Positions 44,701-55,899 are shown, numbered from the stretch's first letter. The stretch: DNA of 64,000 bases from Desmodus rotundus (GCF_022682495.2 NC_071392.1:131749318-131813317), one strand, 5' to 3'. The notes: generated by a model from the sequence alone, not told the origin. Numbers and translations are program-made.

Positions 44701-45860
44701 AGACATTTAGGAATTATTTATTCCTCTACAAAGGCAGAGCCAAGTAGTTGCAACACAGACCATAGGGGCTGCAAAACCTAAAACACTGACTCTGTTGCCC
44801 TTTCTAGTTTGCTGCCTGTCCCTGTTTGAGGTCCTAGGACTGGTACCTCATGTGGCCTGGAGGGAGGTTGAGGCAAGGGTGATGTTTCCACCTTTTGCTC
44901 TGCCCTCCCTGACTCTTCCCCCAGATGGTGCCTGGGCCATGTTAAAATTAGTGCCATATTAAATATTTTTAATATCATCCCTGGGCTAGGTTCTGTGACT
45001 TGGGTACTCTACTCTCCTCACTCCCACCCCCACACACAGTCACAATAAAAAACCTTCAGCATTTACCTGTCCCTGTGTGAGGGATTTTTTTTTAAAGCAG
45101 AAGATTAAATATGCATTCCCTAAAAATGCTTGAAAACCAATGGTCTGGACTAATTTCTTATTCTGGAGCATCTGGGTGTCCAGACCAGCTGTCTGTCCAA
45201 TTCTCCTTATATACCTTGGAATTGCTTCCCTCTTGGGTCTGAGGGTGAAGCATCCACATGGGGTTGGCTGAAGGTGAACACTTTCAGCCCATATCACTTG
45301 TAGGTAGTTTCCCTGGGGCTTTTGTTTTGCAGGCATGCTGAAGCAGTGAGCTCACTTGCGTGTAGAGGCCATGGTCACAGGGACACCGGCCATGGGTGAG
45401 CTCAAGGGGAAGCCACTCCCTGGCCCCCTTCATCCCTTGACTGGACCTGTGTGCTCTGTGACAGTGATGGCTGATTCTTCCTCCTGGCCAATGAGCAAAT
45501 ATGGCCATGGCTGTGTCCCCAGCCTTATGGGGGTTCACCCTTGCCTGGCCCCCAACTTCTCAGTCATTTCCAGAGCAGCAGTGTGCATGGAGTGACTACG
45601 TTCTCCTTTCTTGAATTACACATTCAGAAATTATCCTGTTCTACAGATAACTTTATTTCACTGATGAAACCAGGATGAGGTCTAGAAGTATGACTGGGCA
45701 TCTGTCCCCAGGGACCAGCACTTGAATTTCCAGACTGTCCTGCCTCTGGACACAGAGTTGATCTGTGTCCCCTCACTTTAGGTGTGGAGTCAGACTTAAG
45801 TCACATGTGCAAATCAGGTCACACATGTGGCACCCTCTGTTCTTATCTAAGTGCTTTCAG
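44701..45860. other. No gene or repeat recognised
   Basis: No exon or repeat recognised. Open frames up to 98 codons overlap on both strands. Confidence 0.4.
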
Positions 45861-45864
45861 ATAA

Positions 45865-46100
45865 GGTAGGGCAGCAGTTCTCAGAGTGGGGCAGACTACC
45901 AGGAGCAGCCCTGCATACTTGTCAGAAATGCATATTCCTGGGCCTGTGTGAGCCTCAGTGGGTCAGAACCTCTGGGAAGTGGGCCCAGCCATGTAGGTTC
46001 CCACAAGTTAGCTCACCAGGGGCTTGTCAGGTGCATTCCAATGGGAGGAGCCCTGGCTTTGCTCATTGTAGTCATCTGGGGAGATTTTGAACCCAGGCCC
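45865..46100. mobile_element. MER5A-type hAT MITE
   Basis: GCAGCAGTTCTCAGAGTGGG, ACTTGTCAGAAATGCATATT, CCTGGGCCTGTGTGAGCC and 'GTCAGAACCTCTGGGAAGTG' follow MER5A in sense order. Confidence 0.8.
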
Positions 46101-46592
46101 CATCCCAGTGGAGACAACCTGAGTCTCTGGGACTGGGAACAGGCATAAGCGGTTTGAAAGTCCCCAGTGATGCCAGGGCTGAGCCCACTGCCTGAGACCA
46201 CCTCCAGGTGCTGGCTGGCTCTGGAGAGCTGCCCTGGAAGTCCAGCGGGGGGGGATGAGGGGAAGATAACTGGGCCTGCAAGCCAGTCAAAACCCATCTC
46301 CTCCTCCTAGTCAACATACAAACAAACAATGCAAGCCCAATTGAAGACAACAAACCTATCTTGCTGTAGGTTCCTCATGCATTCATCATTCCTCATCAGC
46401 TACACCATAGTTGTTTAATTTTAAACTCCATCTTGGGGGTGTCTGTGTTCGTTTCTAAAATTTTTTCCTCTGTGAGACACTAGGATGGAGTTTCACCCTG
46501 GCTGTATTTTAATATGTGCAGTATATGAGAGTCAGATGGGAATGCTTTTGCCTCTCCCTATCAGTGGATCTAATCTTGCCTTCTAGAACTCC
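46101..46592. other. No gene or repeat recognised
   Basis: Nothing assignable apart from the TTGG repeat that follows. Confidence 0.4.
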
Positions 46593-46644
46593 GTTGGTTG
46601 GTTGGTTGGTTGGTTGGTTGTTTGGCTGGTTGGTTGGTTGGTTG
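46593..46644. repeat. (TTGG)n tetranucleotide microsatellite
   Basis: About 13 TTGG/GTTG units with two single-base interruptions. Confidence 0.95.
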
Positions 46645-47489
46645 CCTAGCACTCACCTCTCCCACCAACACCTTCCATCCTTCTCAGAAATCTGGGCCCA
46701 CCAAGGTACAGGGCTGACAATGGGCCTGAGGGCAGGGTCCAGGGGTGCTAACCGCCTCTCCCTGCAGCACTCTGGTTATGACTGGGACTCTCCAAGGACT
46801 CTGGGAGCTTCAGGGTAGGATGAGGGCCTGACCTCCCTCTCTAGAGGCTCATGGCAGCCTCCTGGGGCCTCAAGCTTTTAAAAACAGCCTCCAAGGAACA
46901 ATCAGGGCAGGGTGACTGAGGGCTATGAGAAGGGCTTATCTGAAATGACTCACTGTTTTCCACAGACCACATGCTTGGGCATCAGTCAACAAACTTGCTG
47001 CTTCCTTCTAACTGGGGGATCCCTGTGGCAGTGGGCCAAGGGCCACTCCTCCAGTTTGCATACCCTGGGGCAGGCCCCATGACTGGGTTCACATTCCACC
47101 CTGTAGAGTAAGTTTAAATAAGTATATGTCTAGATTATCATATTGGTGCTACTGAGGTCCCCAATATTTGTAGTATTAAACCATTAGTTTTGTAGAAATT
47201 TCTATACTAGAACAAATAAAATCCCTGAGTTAAAGATTAGCAGCTTTTTTTAGAAGCCAACTCGGAACAAAATGGATGTAAGTCCAGCCCAGTGGCTTGT
47301 CCCTCCCTGCCAAGGTCTTGTGCACAGAGCCCCACCTGGGCTTCCCAGCCCTGAGCCTGCAGTGGGACCTCAGGGCTCACCCAGCATCCACGCCATTTGG
47401 ATCAGGGACAGTGGGCTGAGAAAGGGAAGAGCAGGCTGCAGACCACACAGTCAGGCCATTCTGGCAGGAGCAAAGGACTGGGGTCCAAG
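46645..47489. other. No gene or repeat recognised
   Basis: GC-richer stretch without recognisable exon or repeat. Confidence 0.4.
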
Positions 47490-47860
47490 GAGTCAGGCTG
47501 GATTCATTTAAGCCTTAGTTACCTCAGTTGTTAAGTGGGTGATCGGAGTACCTACCCTGCCTCAGGGTTATTGGGAGAACCAGAAGATAAGGGTACCCCC
47601 ATTTTATAATTGTGAAATGCTTCTGGGTGTTGTCAGGGATGCAGACCAAGGTCCCACAGGCCTGGAGAGGAGTCCTGACTTTGACATCCACAGGTGGTGG
47701 GACCTTGGACCAGTCATTTAACATCCAAAGCCTTGGTTTCTTCCCCTGTGAAGTGGGGATAATTCATGGTACAAACAGAAAGTGTTGCCATAAAGAGTCA
47801 ACAGAATAAATTGTATAAAGTATTTAGAGCACAACTCATGAATGGATGTTTATTTCATGA
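47490..47860 (+). repeat. Two MIR-like segments in tandem
   Basis: The first (47505-47585) shows 'TTACCTCAGTTGTTAAGTGG' and 'CTCAGGGTTATTGGGAGAAC'. The second (47660-47850) shows GGAGTCCTGACTTTGACATC, GGGACCTTGGACCAGTCATT and 'CCTGTGAAGTGGGGATAATT'. Both are in sense. They could be one MIR split by other DNA or two copies. Confidence 0.65.
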
Positions 47861-48463
47861 GCACCCACTATGCTTATCCTGAGGTATGTCCCAAACAGGT
47901 TCCCAATTAGTCATGCATAGGAAATTGTGATTATTATTCATTCTTTGATTAAGATGTGGGGATTTTACTATGGGAGAAGAATAAAATGAATCTGACATGC
48001 ACTAATGTTATAATACATAAGTGGAAAGTAAAAATATTCTAATTGTCAAAGCATATGTGCAGGTCACATGAGCAGCTTGTCAGAGTCACATAAGTCTCCT
48101 GGTGGATCTTTCTTGGAGAAGGGGAGTTCCACTTATGTTGAAATGTTGTTTATCTGTCCTGGGAAAATCCATAGAAAAATAACTATTGGAATTGTGGTCA
48201 TTAGAGTGTGCAAGGTCGGGTGTACTGAATGACTATCAGTGGGTGAAGGAAGAGGAAGTGAAGGCAATAAGGTGGAAAAGAAGTGGGACTTGTTCTATGC
48301 TCAGTTCTGCCCACTTTCACCATGTGAGCCTGCCCTGCCCTTTGGGTGCCCCTTAAGTCAACTTGTTGGAAAAGAGGTGACCCATGTTCCGTGAGCAACT
48401 GTCCTTCCATATTCCAGAACCGGGAAGTTTTCCCACTGCCTGCTCTACAAATGCAAATGAGAT
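47861..48463. other. No gene or repeat recognised
   Basis: No exon or repeat recognised. Confidence 0.4.

Positions 48464-48490
<27 letters not shown>
48464..48490. repeat. (GT)n microsatellite at the SINE tail
   Basis: About 13 TG units, directly adjacent to the A/T-rich tail of the Ves SINE. The SINE may have landed beside it or the repeat may have grown from the tail. Confidence 0.9.
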
Positions 48491-48494
<4 letters not shown>

Positions 48495-48700
48495 TAAGAT
48501 TTTATTTGTTTATTTTAGACAGAGGGGAAGGGAGGGAGAAAGAGGAGAGAAACATCAATGTGTGGTTGCCTCTCGCACACCCCTTCTGGGGACCTGACCT
48601 GGCCCTCAACCCAGTCAGGTGCCCTTGACTGGGAATGAAACCTGCGACTCTTTGGTTTGCAGGCCAGCACTCAATCCACTGAGCCACACCAGCCAGGCCA
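48491..48700 (-). mobile_element. Ves-type tRNA-derived SINE
   Basis: On the minus strand it starts CCTGGCTGGTGTGGCTCAGT and carries an A box (TGGCTCAGTGG, complement at 48676-48686) and a degraded B box (GGTTTCATTCC, complement at 48632-48642). These are the internal RNA polymerase III promoter. The body contains CAACCACACATTGATGTTTC and ends in AAAATAAACAAATAAAATC, the typical Ves tail. It is the only Ves copy I could see in the window. Confidence 0.9.
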
Positions 48701-49045
48701 AGGTTATATTTTAATATAAAAGGAGTAAAATTGTAACACAGCTGTACCTACCCCCACCCCCATCAGATGTTTTTACCCAGTGATCCTAGTTTTATGAGCC
48801 CCTTTGCAGGAATCATTTGTATTCATGGCTCACAAAAGAATGTATTCTTTAATGGGGCCCAGGCCAAATAACTTGGTGCCCAGTAGCTCTGTTCAGTGGT
48901 TCCCAGGGATACAGAATCTCTCAATAGTTGCCACTATGAATTTAGAATTATTGCCCTGTCAGTGCCACAATTTTTATGGGCTGTCTCTTTAAAATTTTGC
49001 ATCCTCTCTCTCTCCCCATCCAGTCTCAATCTTGCCTTTTTGCTC
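48701..49045. other. No gene or repeat recognised
   Basis: No exon or repeat recognised. Confidence 0.4.
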
Positions 49046-49049
49046 TGCA

Positions 49050-49640
49050 TTTTATGAACATTTGTAAACATGCAGAAATACTGAAAGTTGTTTACAGTGA
49101 ACAGCCACAGACTCAGCATCTAGGTTCTGTAGTTTCCATTTTACTATACTGGTGTTATTACATGTTTATTCATCTGTCCAATCCTATATGCATCCATCAA
49201 TTTATACTATTTTATTTTAGTGGATTTCAAAGTAATTTGCAGAAATAAGTACACTCCACCTCACATAATTGAACATGCATATCTTTAACTAGAGTTTATT
49301 GTTTGTTTATCCTTTTTGGGGGGTAGCACTTAAACACAATGAAGTGCATAGGTCTTAAGTGTGCCATCAACGAGTTCTGACATATGCGTACACCAGTACT
49401 CCCAACCCTTATCAAGATAGAAGATATCATATGGGGAAGTCTCCTCATGCTCCATTCTCAGGAAACCTCCAGCCCAGTCTACTCCCCATACAGCCATTCT
49501 TCTGATTTCTATCATCATAGATTAGTTTATGTCTGTTCTAGAACTTTAAATACACAATCACACAAAACGTACTCTCTGTGTAAGCCTTTTTCCTCAGTAT
49601 GCTGTTTTTGAGATTCATTCATGTTTTTGAGTGTGGACAT
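49050..49640 (-). mobile_element. Ancient L1 3' UTR, antisense
   Basis: ACATGCAGAAATACTGAAAG, 'GTTTACAGTGAACAGCCACA', 'GATTTCTATCATCATAGATT', 'GTTCTAGAACTTTAAATACA' and 'TGTTTTTGAGATTCATTCATG' follow the antisense 3' UTR of old L1 (L1M-type) elements. It is heavily diverged and no coding part is left. Confidence 0.6.
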
Positions 49641-49760
49641 ATTCTTGACTAGACATGCACACACACATAGACATTTGTGCATACAGATTACACATACAAG
49701 TATAACAGATGTTAATATGTCAGATGTATTTTTGTTGGGATTTTGATCACTTTTCTTAGA

Positions 49761-49980
49761 TACTGTTTTTTTTTTTTACTATAAGACGCATCAGACCATA
49801 AGATGTACCTAGGTTTTAGAGGAGGAAAATAGGAAAAAAAAAAAAAAAAAACCCTGCTCCACCACTACCCCCCCACCCCCAATGAGCCAGGTAAACTACA
49901 TTCTGACTATATGACACATCCCCATTTTCCTCCCAAATTTGGGGGGCAGGAGTGCGTCTTATAGTCCAAAACATACAGTA
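49761..49980. mobile_element. MITE with ATAAGACGCA ends (220 bp)
   Basis: The left end, TACTG followed by a T run and ACTATAAGACGCATCAGACC, mirrors the right end, whose reverse complement begins TACTGTATGTTTTGGACTAT and continues AAGACGCAC. A secondary motif, CCTAGGTTTTAGAGGAGGAA, lies on the left side; AATTTGGGAGG-type sequence lies on the right. An A run (19 bases) and a C-rich stretch fill the middle. The ends carry a TA at each boundary (49761-49762 and 49979-49980), so a TA-targeting transposase is possible. Superfamily uncertain. Confidence 0.65.
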
Positions 49981-50738
49981 CTTGTTTTAGGTCAACTTTC
50001 AAATAGAGACTTGTGCTCTCTGGAAAGTTAGTTTGAGCTTTGGTAGACCAGGGAAGGTGAGTAGCAGACAAGGGCAGTCATCCCTAAGGCCCCATCTCCC
50101 TTCCTCCAGAGCAGAAGCATGAACTGGACTCAAAAAGCTTGTGGTTGGTTGTGGGAAGGGGAGAGAAGGGAAGGGGTGACCTCCCTCATCCTTCTGTCTT
50201 TATAACTGCTCAGGCCACTCCAGATGCTACGCTGCACATTCAGTTTTTTAGTTATAACAAGAAATGGGGGAAGGAGAACCGAGAGAAGCATTGGGTAAGT
50301 AGCCTTATGCATTCTGCTGTGGGAGCTGCTTTCAGGGCTCAGGAGAACCATGTGACACTCTTCCCTGGTGGAACTGGGCATGCTCCTTGTTACAAACACA
50401 GCACCAGAGAGAGGAAGGTATTGTCTCTCCAAGCACTTGGATTGGAAACAAGATACCTGGTTAGGGAATGGGACCAGCCCACACTAAGGTGGGAACTGTG
50501 TGTTAGAGTGTTAGGGTCTTGGAAAGGGTGAAATCCTCACTTTCCCAAGCTAGCTCTGTCCAGGCAGAACCCTTTGTTGGCACGGTCTTTGTTTGTTTCC
50601 CTGTGTTCCTTGTTTACTTGTCAGTTGCTGATTCTAATTGTCACAAGCAGATTAAGAAGAGGTAATTGAGATGCACAATGATGATACCCTTGGCAATCAT
50701 TAACTTCTTGCTGTAATCATCAAGTACCTTGATTCATT
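49981..50738. other. No gene or repeat recognised
   Basis: Open frames of 130 codons (plus, 50139-50531) and 100 codons (minus) overlap each other, and neither has a domain. Confidence 0.4.
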
Positions 50739-51200
50739 TTTGGTTTGCTTAGAAGCAGAAGCTCAGATAAGGATTTGGGTGCATGTAGTTTATTTGGAAG
50801 TTGATCCCAGGACATACCAGCAGGGCATGGGGAAGTGAGACAGGGAAGGAGGACAAGGTAGCCAATGCATGGTGTGTCATCAACCAGTTACCACTGTGGC
50901 CAATGGGGCTTACACTCCTAGGGTGCCTGGGATAGAGTGTAGAAGACACCTCAGAGTTCTTCCATCCAGAGGTGAGGGAACTGAGATATGCAGACACCAG
51001 CTTCCCTCAGTCATTGGGAGGGCTGCTCCCAGGGGTGTCAATGCTCTGGCACACCCAGCCTGCCCCTCCTGCAGGTAGAGCAGTGCCCAGGAGCAGAGAC
51101 AGCCTGCCAGTGAAGGAGTGCAGGAGGTGGCAGCTGAAGGTTGGGCCAGTGTGCACCAGAGAGTTAAACACAGGGGAGGTGAGAGGGACATAGACAGTGT
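50739..51200. repeat. Dispersed repeat, copy C
   Basis: TTTGCTTAGAAGCAGAAGCT, AAGGATTTGGGTGCATGTAG, 'TTGGAAGTTGATCCCAGGAC' and 'ATGGGGAAGTGAGACAGGG' are the best-preserved version of the repeat also seen at 18735 and 39233. Confidence 0.5.
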
Positions 51201-52285
51201 TTGCTAAACACTTACTTCCTCCTTTCCAACTAAGTGATTTCAATGTCATCAAATAAGTAGGAAAGCTCATCCTAACCCAGAAAGATTGCATAACAACACT
51301 TTGCACTTCCTTCGTGTATCCATGGACGCAAAAAGCTTGAGTCCTTTGTCTTGCTTGGTGAAGTCTCTTGGACTCACCCCACTGGTTTTCACTGCATCAT
51401 CATGTGTATTTGTACAAGTGCTGATGGCTCACCAAACATTGTGCTGCAAGCAGAGGGCTCGGGCTACATGAGCCAAGGAAGCCTTTCAGGCCAGGGTCTG
51501 AGTAGTGAGGGCTTTTCTTGAAGACCAGGAAACATTCCTCTTCTCCTCACTCATCTTTGACTGCCTCCGGGCATGTGTTGGATTTCTGGGAACCCTAGGA
51601 AAGTTCAGAACCTATCAAAACTGAAAAAATAGGGGGGGGGGAACACTATAAAATCTTGCTTAAACTCCTTCTGCTAGAAAACAGATCCCTTTGCTCACCA
51701 GGTAGATCTTTTTATTTTGAAATCAACTAAATTAAAAGAGTTATTTCTACAAGTGTGTTGCTGGGGCCAAGGGCTCGGAACTTATTTACACTTGGGAAGA
51801 GAATTCAATTTTATCCCTGAATAGAAATTAGGAAATGTGTCATTGCAGATGTGTGGCCTGTCCTTTTGCCTCTGGCATGTGTGTTATCTTAGGGGCACAC
51901 ACTGGCTTTTCTGGCTCCAGCATCAAAAGCAAATGTGTCCATATTCTATGGCAATTGTTTAATCCCTCACTGGGCTCTATCTTATGTGAAATGGAATCTG
52001 TATTTTACACAAACCATCTTTCAAAGTGAATCAATGGTGTTCAGGTCCTATGTGCTTTCATATTTCCAGAGCCTTGTAAATGTGGGACTTCTAAAGCCTT
52101 CTAGAAAAGACACATCCAACTTAGGTATGCTCTTCAGCCCAAAGCCTGGCACAATAGGAAATAATTCTCACCTTAAGTTTGAGGCATCTCGATCCCTTGA
52201 GGGCTATGGAATACAATTTGTAGCCACAAAGGAAGGAAAAACATGCCCACAAGTGCATTGATCTTTCTTTCAACAAGAAATAGGC
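51201..52285. other. No gene or repeat recognised
   Basis: No exon or repeat recognised. A G run at 51632-51641 is the only simple repeat. Confidence 0.4.
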
Positions 52286-52289
52286 TCTC

Positions 52290-52725
52290 ATTCTCTTCCT
52301 CTTGAATGTGGCTGGCCTTCGTGACTCATTTCTAACAGACTATAAGTGTAGAAGTTATGTGACTTTCAGTTCTGGGTCATAAATGGCAATAAAGCTTCCA
52401 CCCATCTCTCTCTGTCTAGATGATTATTCTCGGAACCCAGAGCCATGCTGGAGGAAGCCTAGATATCACACAAGGCTACTTGGAGTAGTCAACAACCCCA
52501 GCTGAGCTCCTAGGTGATAGCTGACAGCTAGCATCAACAACCAGACATGTGAATGAAGACTCCATCTAGCCCTAGCCATCATGAGACTGTAACCACATAA
52601 GCCCAAGTGAGAAATGCCTGAGTCCAGTCACCCCCAGAGCTAGGAGAAGTAATAACAAAAAATGATTGTTGCTGTTTTGCATTGCCAGTTTGAGTTGCTT
52701 CGTTCCACAGTCATTCTGACTGGTA
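52290..52725 (+). mobile_element. MaLR-type (MLT1-like) solo LTR
   Basis: TGTGGCTGGCCTTCGTGACT-like start, 'CAGACTATAAGTGTAGAAGT', 'TATGTGACTTTCAGTTCTGG', GAGCCATGCTGGAGGAAGCC, CCCCAGCTGAGCTCCTAGG, 'GCTAGCATCAACAACCAGAC', and 'ATGATTGTTGCTGTTTTGC' follow an MLT1-type LTR in sense order. No internal retroviral sequence flanks it, so it is a solo LTR. Confidence 0.75.
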
Positions 52726-54095
52726 CACGCACACACTCATGGTCACACTGCTAAAGAACATCTGGGGCCAGTTATGGATCTCCACTGTTCATCAGTTACT
52801 CCTTTTGTCTGGTGCAGAGACTCACTTCTTGCTCCTTAGGAAACTGGTAACTGGGGAGAAGAGACAAGGGCAGGCATGTTTCTCAGACTCCAGAGTCTCC
52901 AGCTTGCTTGCCAATTTGGTACCCTAGAAGCTGCATGAGGTTACCGGCTGTTTTGACTTTAACAGTTTGGGGATTGAGGGCCTGTGCCACGTCTGGATGT
53001 GAGCAGTGGGGGACAGCAACTGTGGGAAGCAACCCTCCATATCATTCCCATTCTTTTGGCCTCTGTGTCTGACTTTGTGCACCTAACTTGCTTTTTTGTC
53101 ATGACGTCCAAGATCTGGCTTTGGCCTGTGGAAGTAGCCAGCTGTCGGGTGCAAAGTAGTATGACTCTACGATCCTTTCTGTGCTTTGGCCCCATGCCAA
53201 AAGGGATGGGCAGGTCCCTGTGTGCCTAGCCAAGGGTCTTCTCTTTCACTTCCTTCCCTGCACCTCTCCTCCTTCAGCCTTGAAGTGGCTCCACCATTGC
53301 TTCACTGTCTTGGGGAGAAATGTGAAAATTCATGTGAGAGAACTTTGAAAATCTGCAAAGGTGTTGCGAAAATGGAAGGTACTATTAAGGGATTAATATG
53401 CAATTACTGTGTTCAGTAGGAACACTACACCTAAGTTTCTCTCTTATTTTCTCTAAAGACCATAATTTAGAGTCACAAATTCTCAACACTCAGAGACTAA
53501 ACAAAGATGAGGCCCTGCAGCCCATATGCCTGAATTCCCTTTGCAGCATCACAGCATCACCTGAAAGTGGTCCTCTGTCATATCCTTGTATATCCTCAGT
53601 GACTGGGACTCACTCCCTGCCTCCCTTTACAGGTCTTTTATTCCCTACATAGCTGGGATTGTTAAAAGTGTTTTCCTTGTACTGAACCAAAGTAACCTTC
53701 CTCTTAGTCATTCTAAGTTCTGTAAAATAAATTTTATTTCTTTTCTGCATGGCAAACCTTTAAGGGAAGTTATGAAGGTCTTGCTCAGGCTTTCTTCTCT
53801 TCAGTTTATCAGCTTCCCACCACCACCCCATACGTCATGGTTTGGAGACTCCCTCACCATCCTGGTTACCTTCTGGGACAAATGTTAATCTCTTCAACTC
53901 TTAAAAACCAGCCTCCTGTTATTGTATGAACAACATGTGAAGACATTAGGCCTGATTCAATCCATGCTCAACTGTTAGGTATAAATATTTCAGATGCAAA
54001 CTCAACATTTCTAAGCTAGGACTTAAATCCATAGGATTTTTTCCCCCTAGGGACAATGTGAAGGGACTGAGCATTTGTCAGATGTCTCCGTGGAG
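52726..54095. other. No gene or repeat recognised
   Basis: No exon or repeat recognised. Open frames up to 100 codons lack domain features. Confidence 0.4.
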
Positions 54096-54099
54096 TCAG

Positions 54100-54260
54100 G
54101 GTTGGGCCAAGTGTTCTACATGTAGTGCCACCTTAATTCTCCTAACATACTCATGAGCCAGCCCTTCCTTGAACACCCAGGACGGGCTGCAGAACTGGAG
54201 TTAAAACTGAGCCATACCTGAGTGTCTCTTCCCAGCACCTCACTCCTCCCTATGCTGAGG
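54100..54260 (-). repeat. MIR SINE, antisense, diverged
   Basis: AAGTGTTCTACATGTAGTGC, 'CACCTTAATTCTCCTAACAT' and 'GAACTGGAGTTAAAACTGAG' follow a MIR read backwards. Confidence 0.6.
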
Positions 54261-54319
54261 TCCTGGCAAAAATCTGGAGTTGATGCATGACTTCCACAGC
54301 ACTAGCCTTTTCTGAAGGT

Positions 54320-54384
54320 CTCAACCCCATGTGAGCAGGCACCAGCACTGTTCTGCTCAGTATTACATCCCTAGAGTCTAGAAT
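54320..54384 (+). repeat. L2 LINE 3' end, left part
   Basis: GAGCAGGCACCAGCACTGTT, 'ACATCCCTAGAGTCTAGAAT' match the L2 3' end in sense. The match continues at 54584 after a MITE. Confidence 0.65.
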
Positions 54385-54583
54385 CAGGGGTGTCCAACCT
54401 GCAGCCCATGGGCTGCATGCAGCCCAGGATAGCTATGAATGTGGCCCAACACAAAATCCTAAATCTACTTAAAACATTATGAGATATTTTTTATGATGAT
54501 GTGACACAGTGTATTTAATGTGTGGCCCAAGACATTTCTTCTTCCAGTGTGGCCCAGAGATGCCAAAAGGTTGGACACCCCCA
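54385..54583. mobile_element. hAT-type MITE inside an L2 end
   Basis: The left terminus CAGGGGTGTCCAACCT and the right terminus AGGTTGGACACCCCCA form a 16-bp inverted repeat with about two mismatches. The interior holds GGCCCAACACAAAATCC and 'TTAATGTGTGGCCCAAGAC'. It splits the L2 3' end. I see no clear 8-bp duplication. Confidence 0.75.
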
Positions 54584-54668
54584 GTACTTGGAACATGGTA
54601 GCTGCATCTTAAATATTTGCTGATGTTAAATCTTTGCTCAATGAATGATTGAATGAATGAATGAATCC
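54584..54668 (+). repeat. L2 LINE 3' end, right part, with (GAAT)n tail
   Basis: GTACTTGGAACATGGTAGCT and AATATTTGCTGATGTT continue the L2 end, closing with the typical ATGAATGAATGAATG tail at 54642-54666. Confidence 0.7.
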
Positions 54669-54689
54669 CGTAACCTCTCTGTGCAGGTT

Positions 54690-55175
54690 TTTTTTTTTTT
54701 CCAATTTAATTTGAAACAACAAAAAATACAGAAAACTACATGGGAAAATGCAACAAACTGCAGTGTATTTATTCCCAGAATTAATTAATGTTAACTTTCT
54801 ATTTGCTTCTAATCTTTTTCCATTTATAAAAAATAACACATTGCAGATCAAGTTGACTTCCTTTTATTTGCCTCATAGGTTTTTACCTTCTGAAACAATC
54901 ACTGCCCTTCTTTTGGGGTGTCTGGCTTGTGATTAGTCTTTTTGCTTCATGTATTTGTAATTTACATAAGTGCTATTTTACTGTAGTAATATTCTGCAGT
55001 GTTTTTTCCACTCATAACTTTTGAGTTGGATGGGTATGTGCTAGTTCCTTCATTTTAACTGCTGCCTTGTTTTCCATTATATGACTCTATTGTCATTTTT
55101 TTTATTTATCCCCTCATCATATTGTATATATGAGGGTTGTTTTCAGTTCCCTGCTGTAGGTAAATCATATTCCTG
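54690..55175 (-). mobile_element. Ancient L1 3' UTR, antisense
   Basis: AAAAAATACAGAAAACTACA, 'GTTAACTTTCTATTTGCTTC', 'TGTTTTCCATTATATGACTC' and 'TTATTTATCCCCTCATCATA' resemble the antisense 3' UTR of old L1 elements. Divergence is high. Confidence 0.5.
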
Positions 55176-55179
55176 CCAC

Positions 55180-55310
55180 CCTAATTTTCAGGCAAGGTAA
55201 CTTATTACCAGCAGTTAAATGACCCACCTAAATTGTCACAGTTTTCATAGGTAGTAGAATCAGAGAAGGGCCTGTATCTTCTGTCTCAGGCACTGGTCTT
55301 TCACATTGCA
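55180..55310 (-). repeat. MIR SINE, antisense, diverged
   Basis: TTTTCAGGCAAGGTAACTTA, 'GACCCACCTAAATTGTCACA' and GTAGTAGAATCAGAGAAGGG follow MIR antisense. Confidence 0.6.
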
Positions 55311-55787
55311 CTTCAGGAAAGGAGATGGTACGTTGAAAGAAACATTGGTGAGCTTTATCTTTTAAAAGCTTCACAAAAGGAAATGACCATTTTTAGATAA
55401 GAGTATAAATGTTTGATGTGTCAAGGCTGAGAAAAGACCTGTGTGTGATAGGGGGGTTATCCTGGACCTGAGTCTTATCTCTGTTGTCACCATGAGGTAT
55501 GAACAGCATTGCTACTGAGGCATCTACTGGGTGGCTGACCACTTGCTCATGGTTTCCTGGGCAAAGAAGACAAAATAAGTGTTACAACCAATGAAAAGCT
55601 GGCCTGCAAAAGAGGCCAGGGCTGACTTTATCTCAGCTCAGGGAGTTTCTAGGGGACAGGACCACTTCTGTCTTGGAGATTAACTTTTTTAAAAAAAAAT
55701 TTCAACTCAATATAGTGTCAGTGTAAAGCATATTTTAAAACCAGTTAACATAAAAAGAGACTAATCATTTCATTCCTCATTTCTCTT
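55311..55787. other. No gene or repeat recognised
   Basis: No exon or repeat recognised. Confidence 0.4.
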
Positions 55788-55799
55788 TAAAAATTTGGG
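55788..55799. repeat. Left target-site duplication of a tiny L1
   Basis: TAAAAATTTGGG matches TAAAAATTCGGG at 55888-55899 with one mismatch. Confidence 0.75.
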
Positions 55800-55887
55800 G
55801 TGGAGGGATGGGGAGAAAATGCAGACAATTGTAACTGAATAAAAATAAATAAATAAATTTTTAAAAATATGTAAGTAAAAAAATAAA
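55800..55887 (+). mobile_element. Minimal L1 3' end (about 88 bp) with TSD
   Basis: The segment GGGGAGAAAATGCAGACAAT plus TGTAACTGAATAAAAATAAA is the last stretch of a bat-type L1 3' UTR with its A-rich tail. A 12-bp TSD with one mismatch brackets it. This is one of the shortest L1 insertions one can recognise. Confidence 0.8.
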
Positions 55888-55899
55888 TAAAAATTCGGG

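Noticed and set aside
46593..46644. Possible CRISPR-like or minisatellite array
   Set aside because: It is a plain TTGG tetranucleotide repeat without spacers.
52290..52725. An endogenous retrovirus with internal genes
   Set aside because: Only an LTR is visible, with no gag, pol or env sequence on either side.
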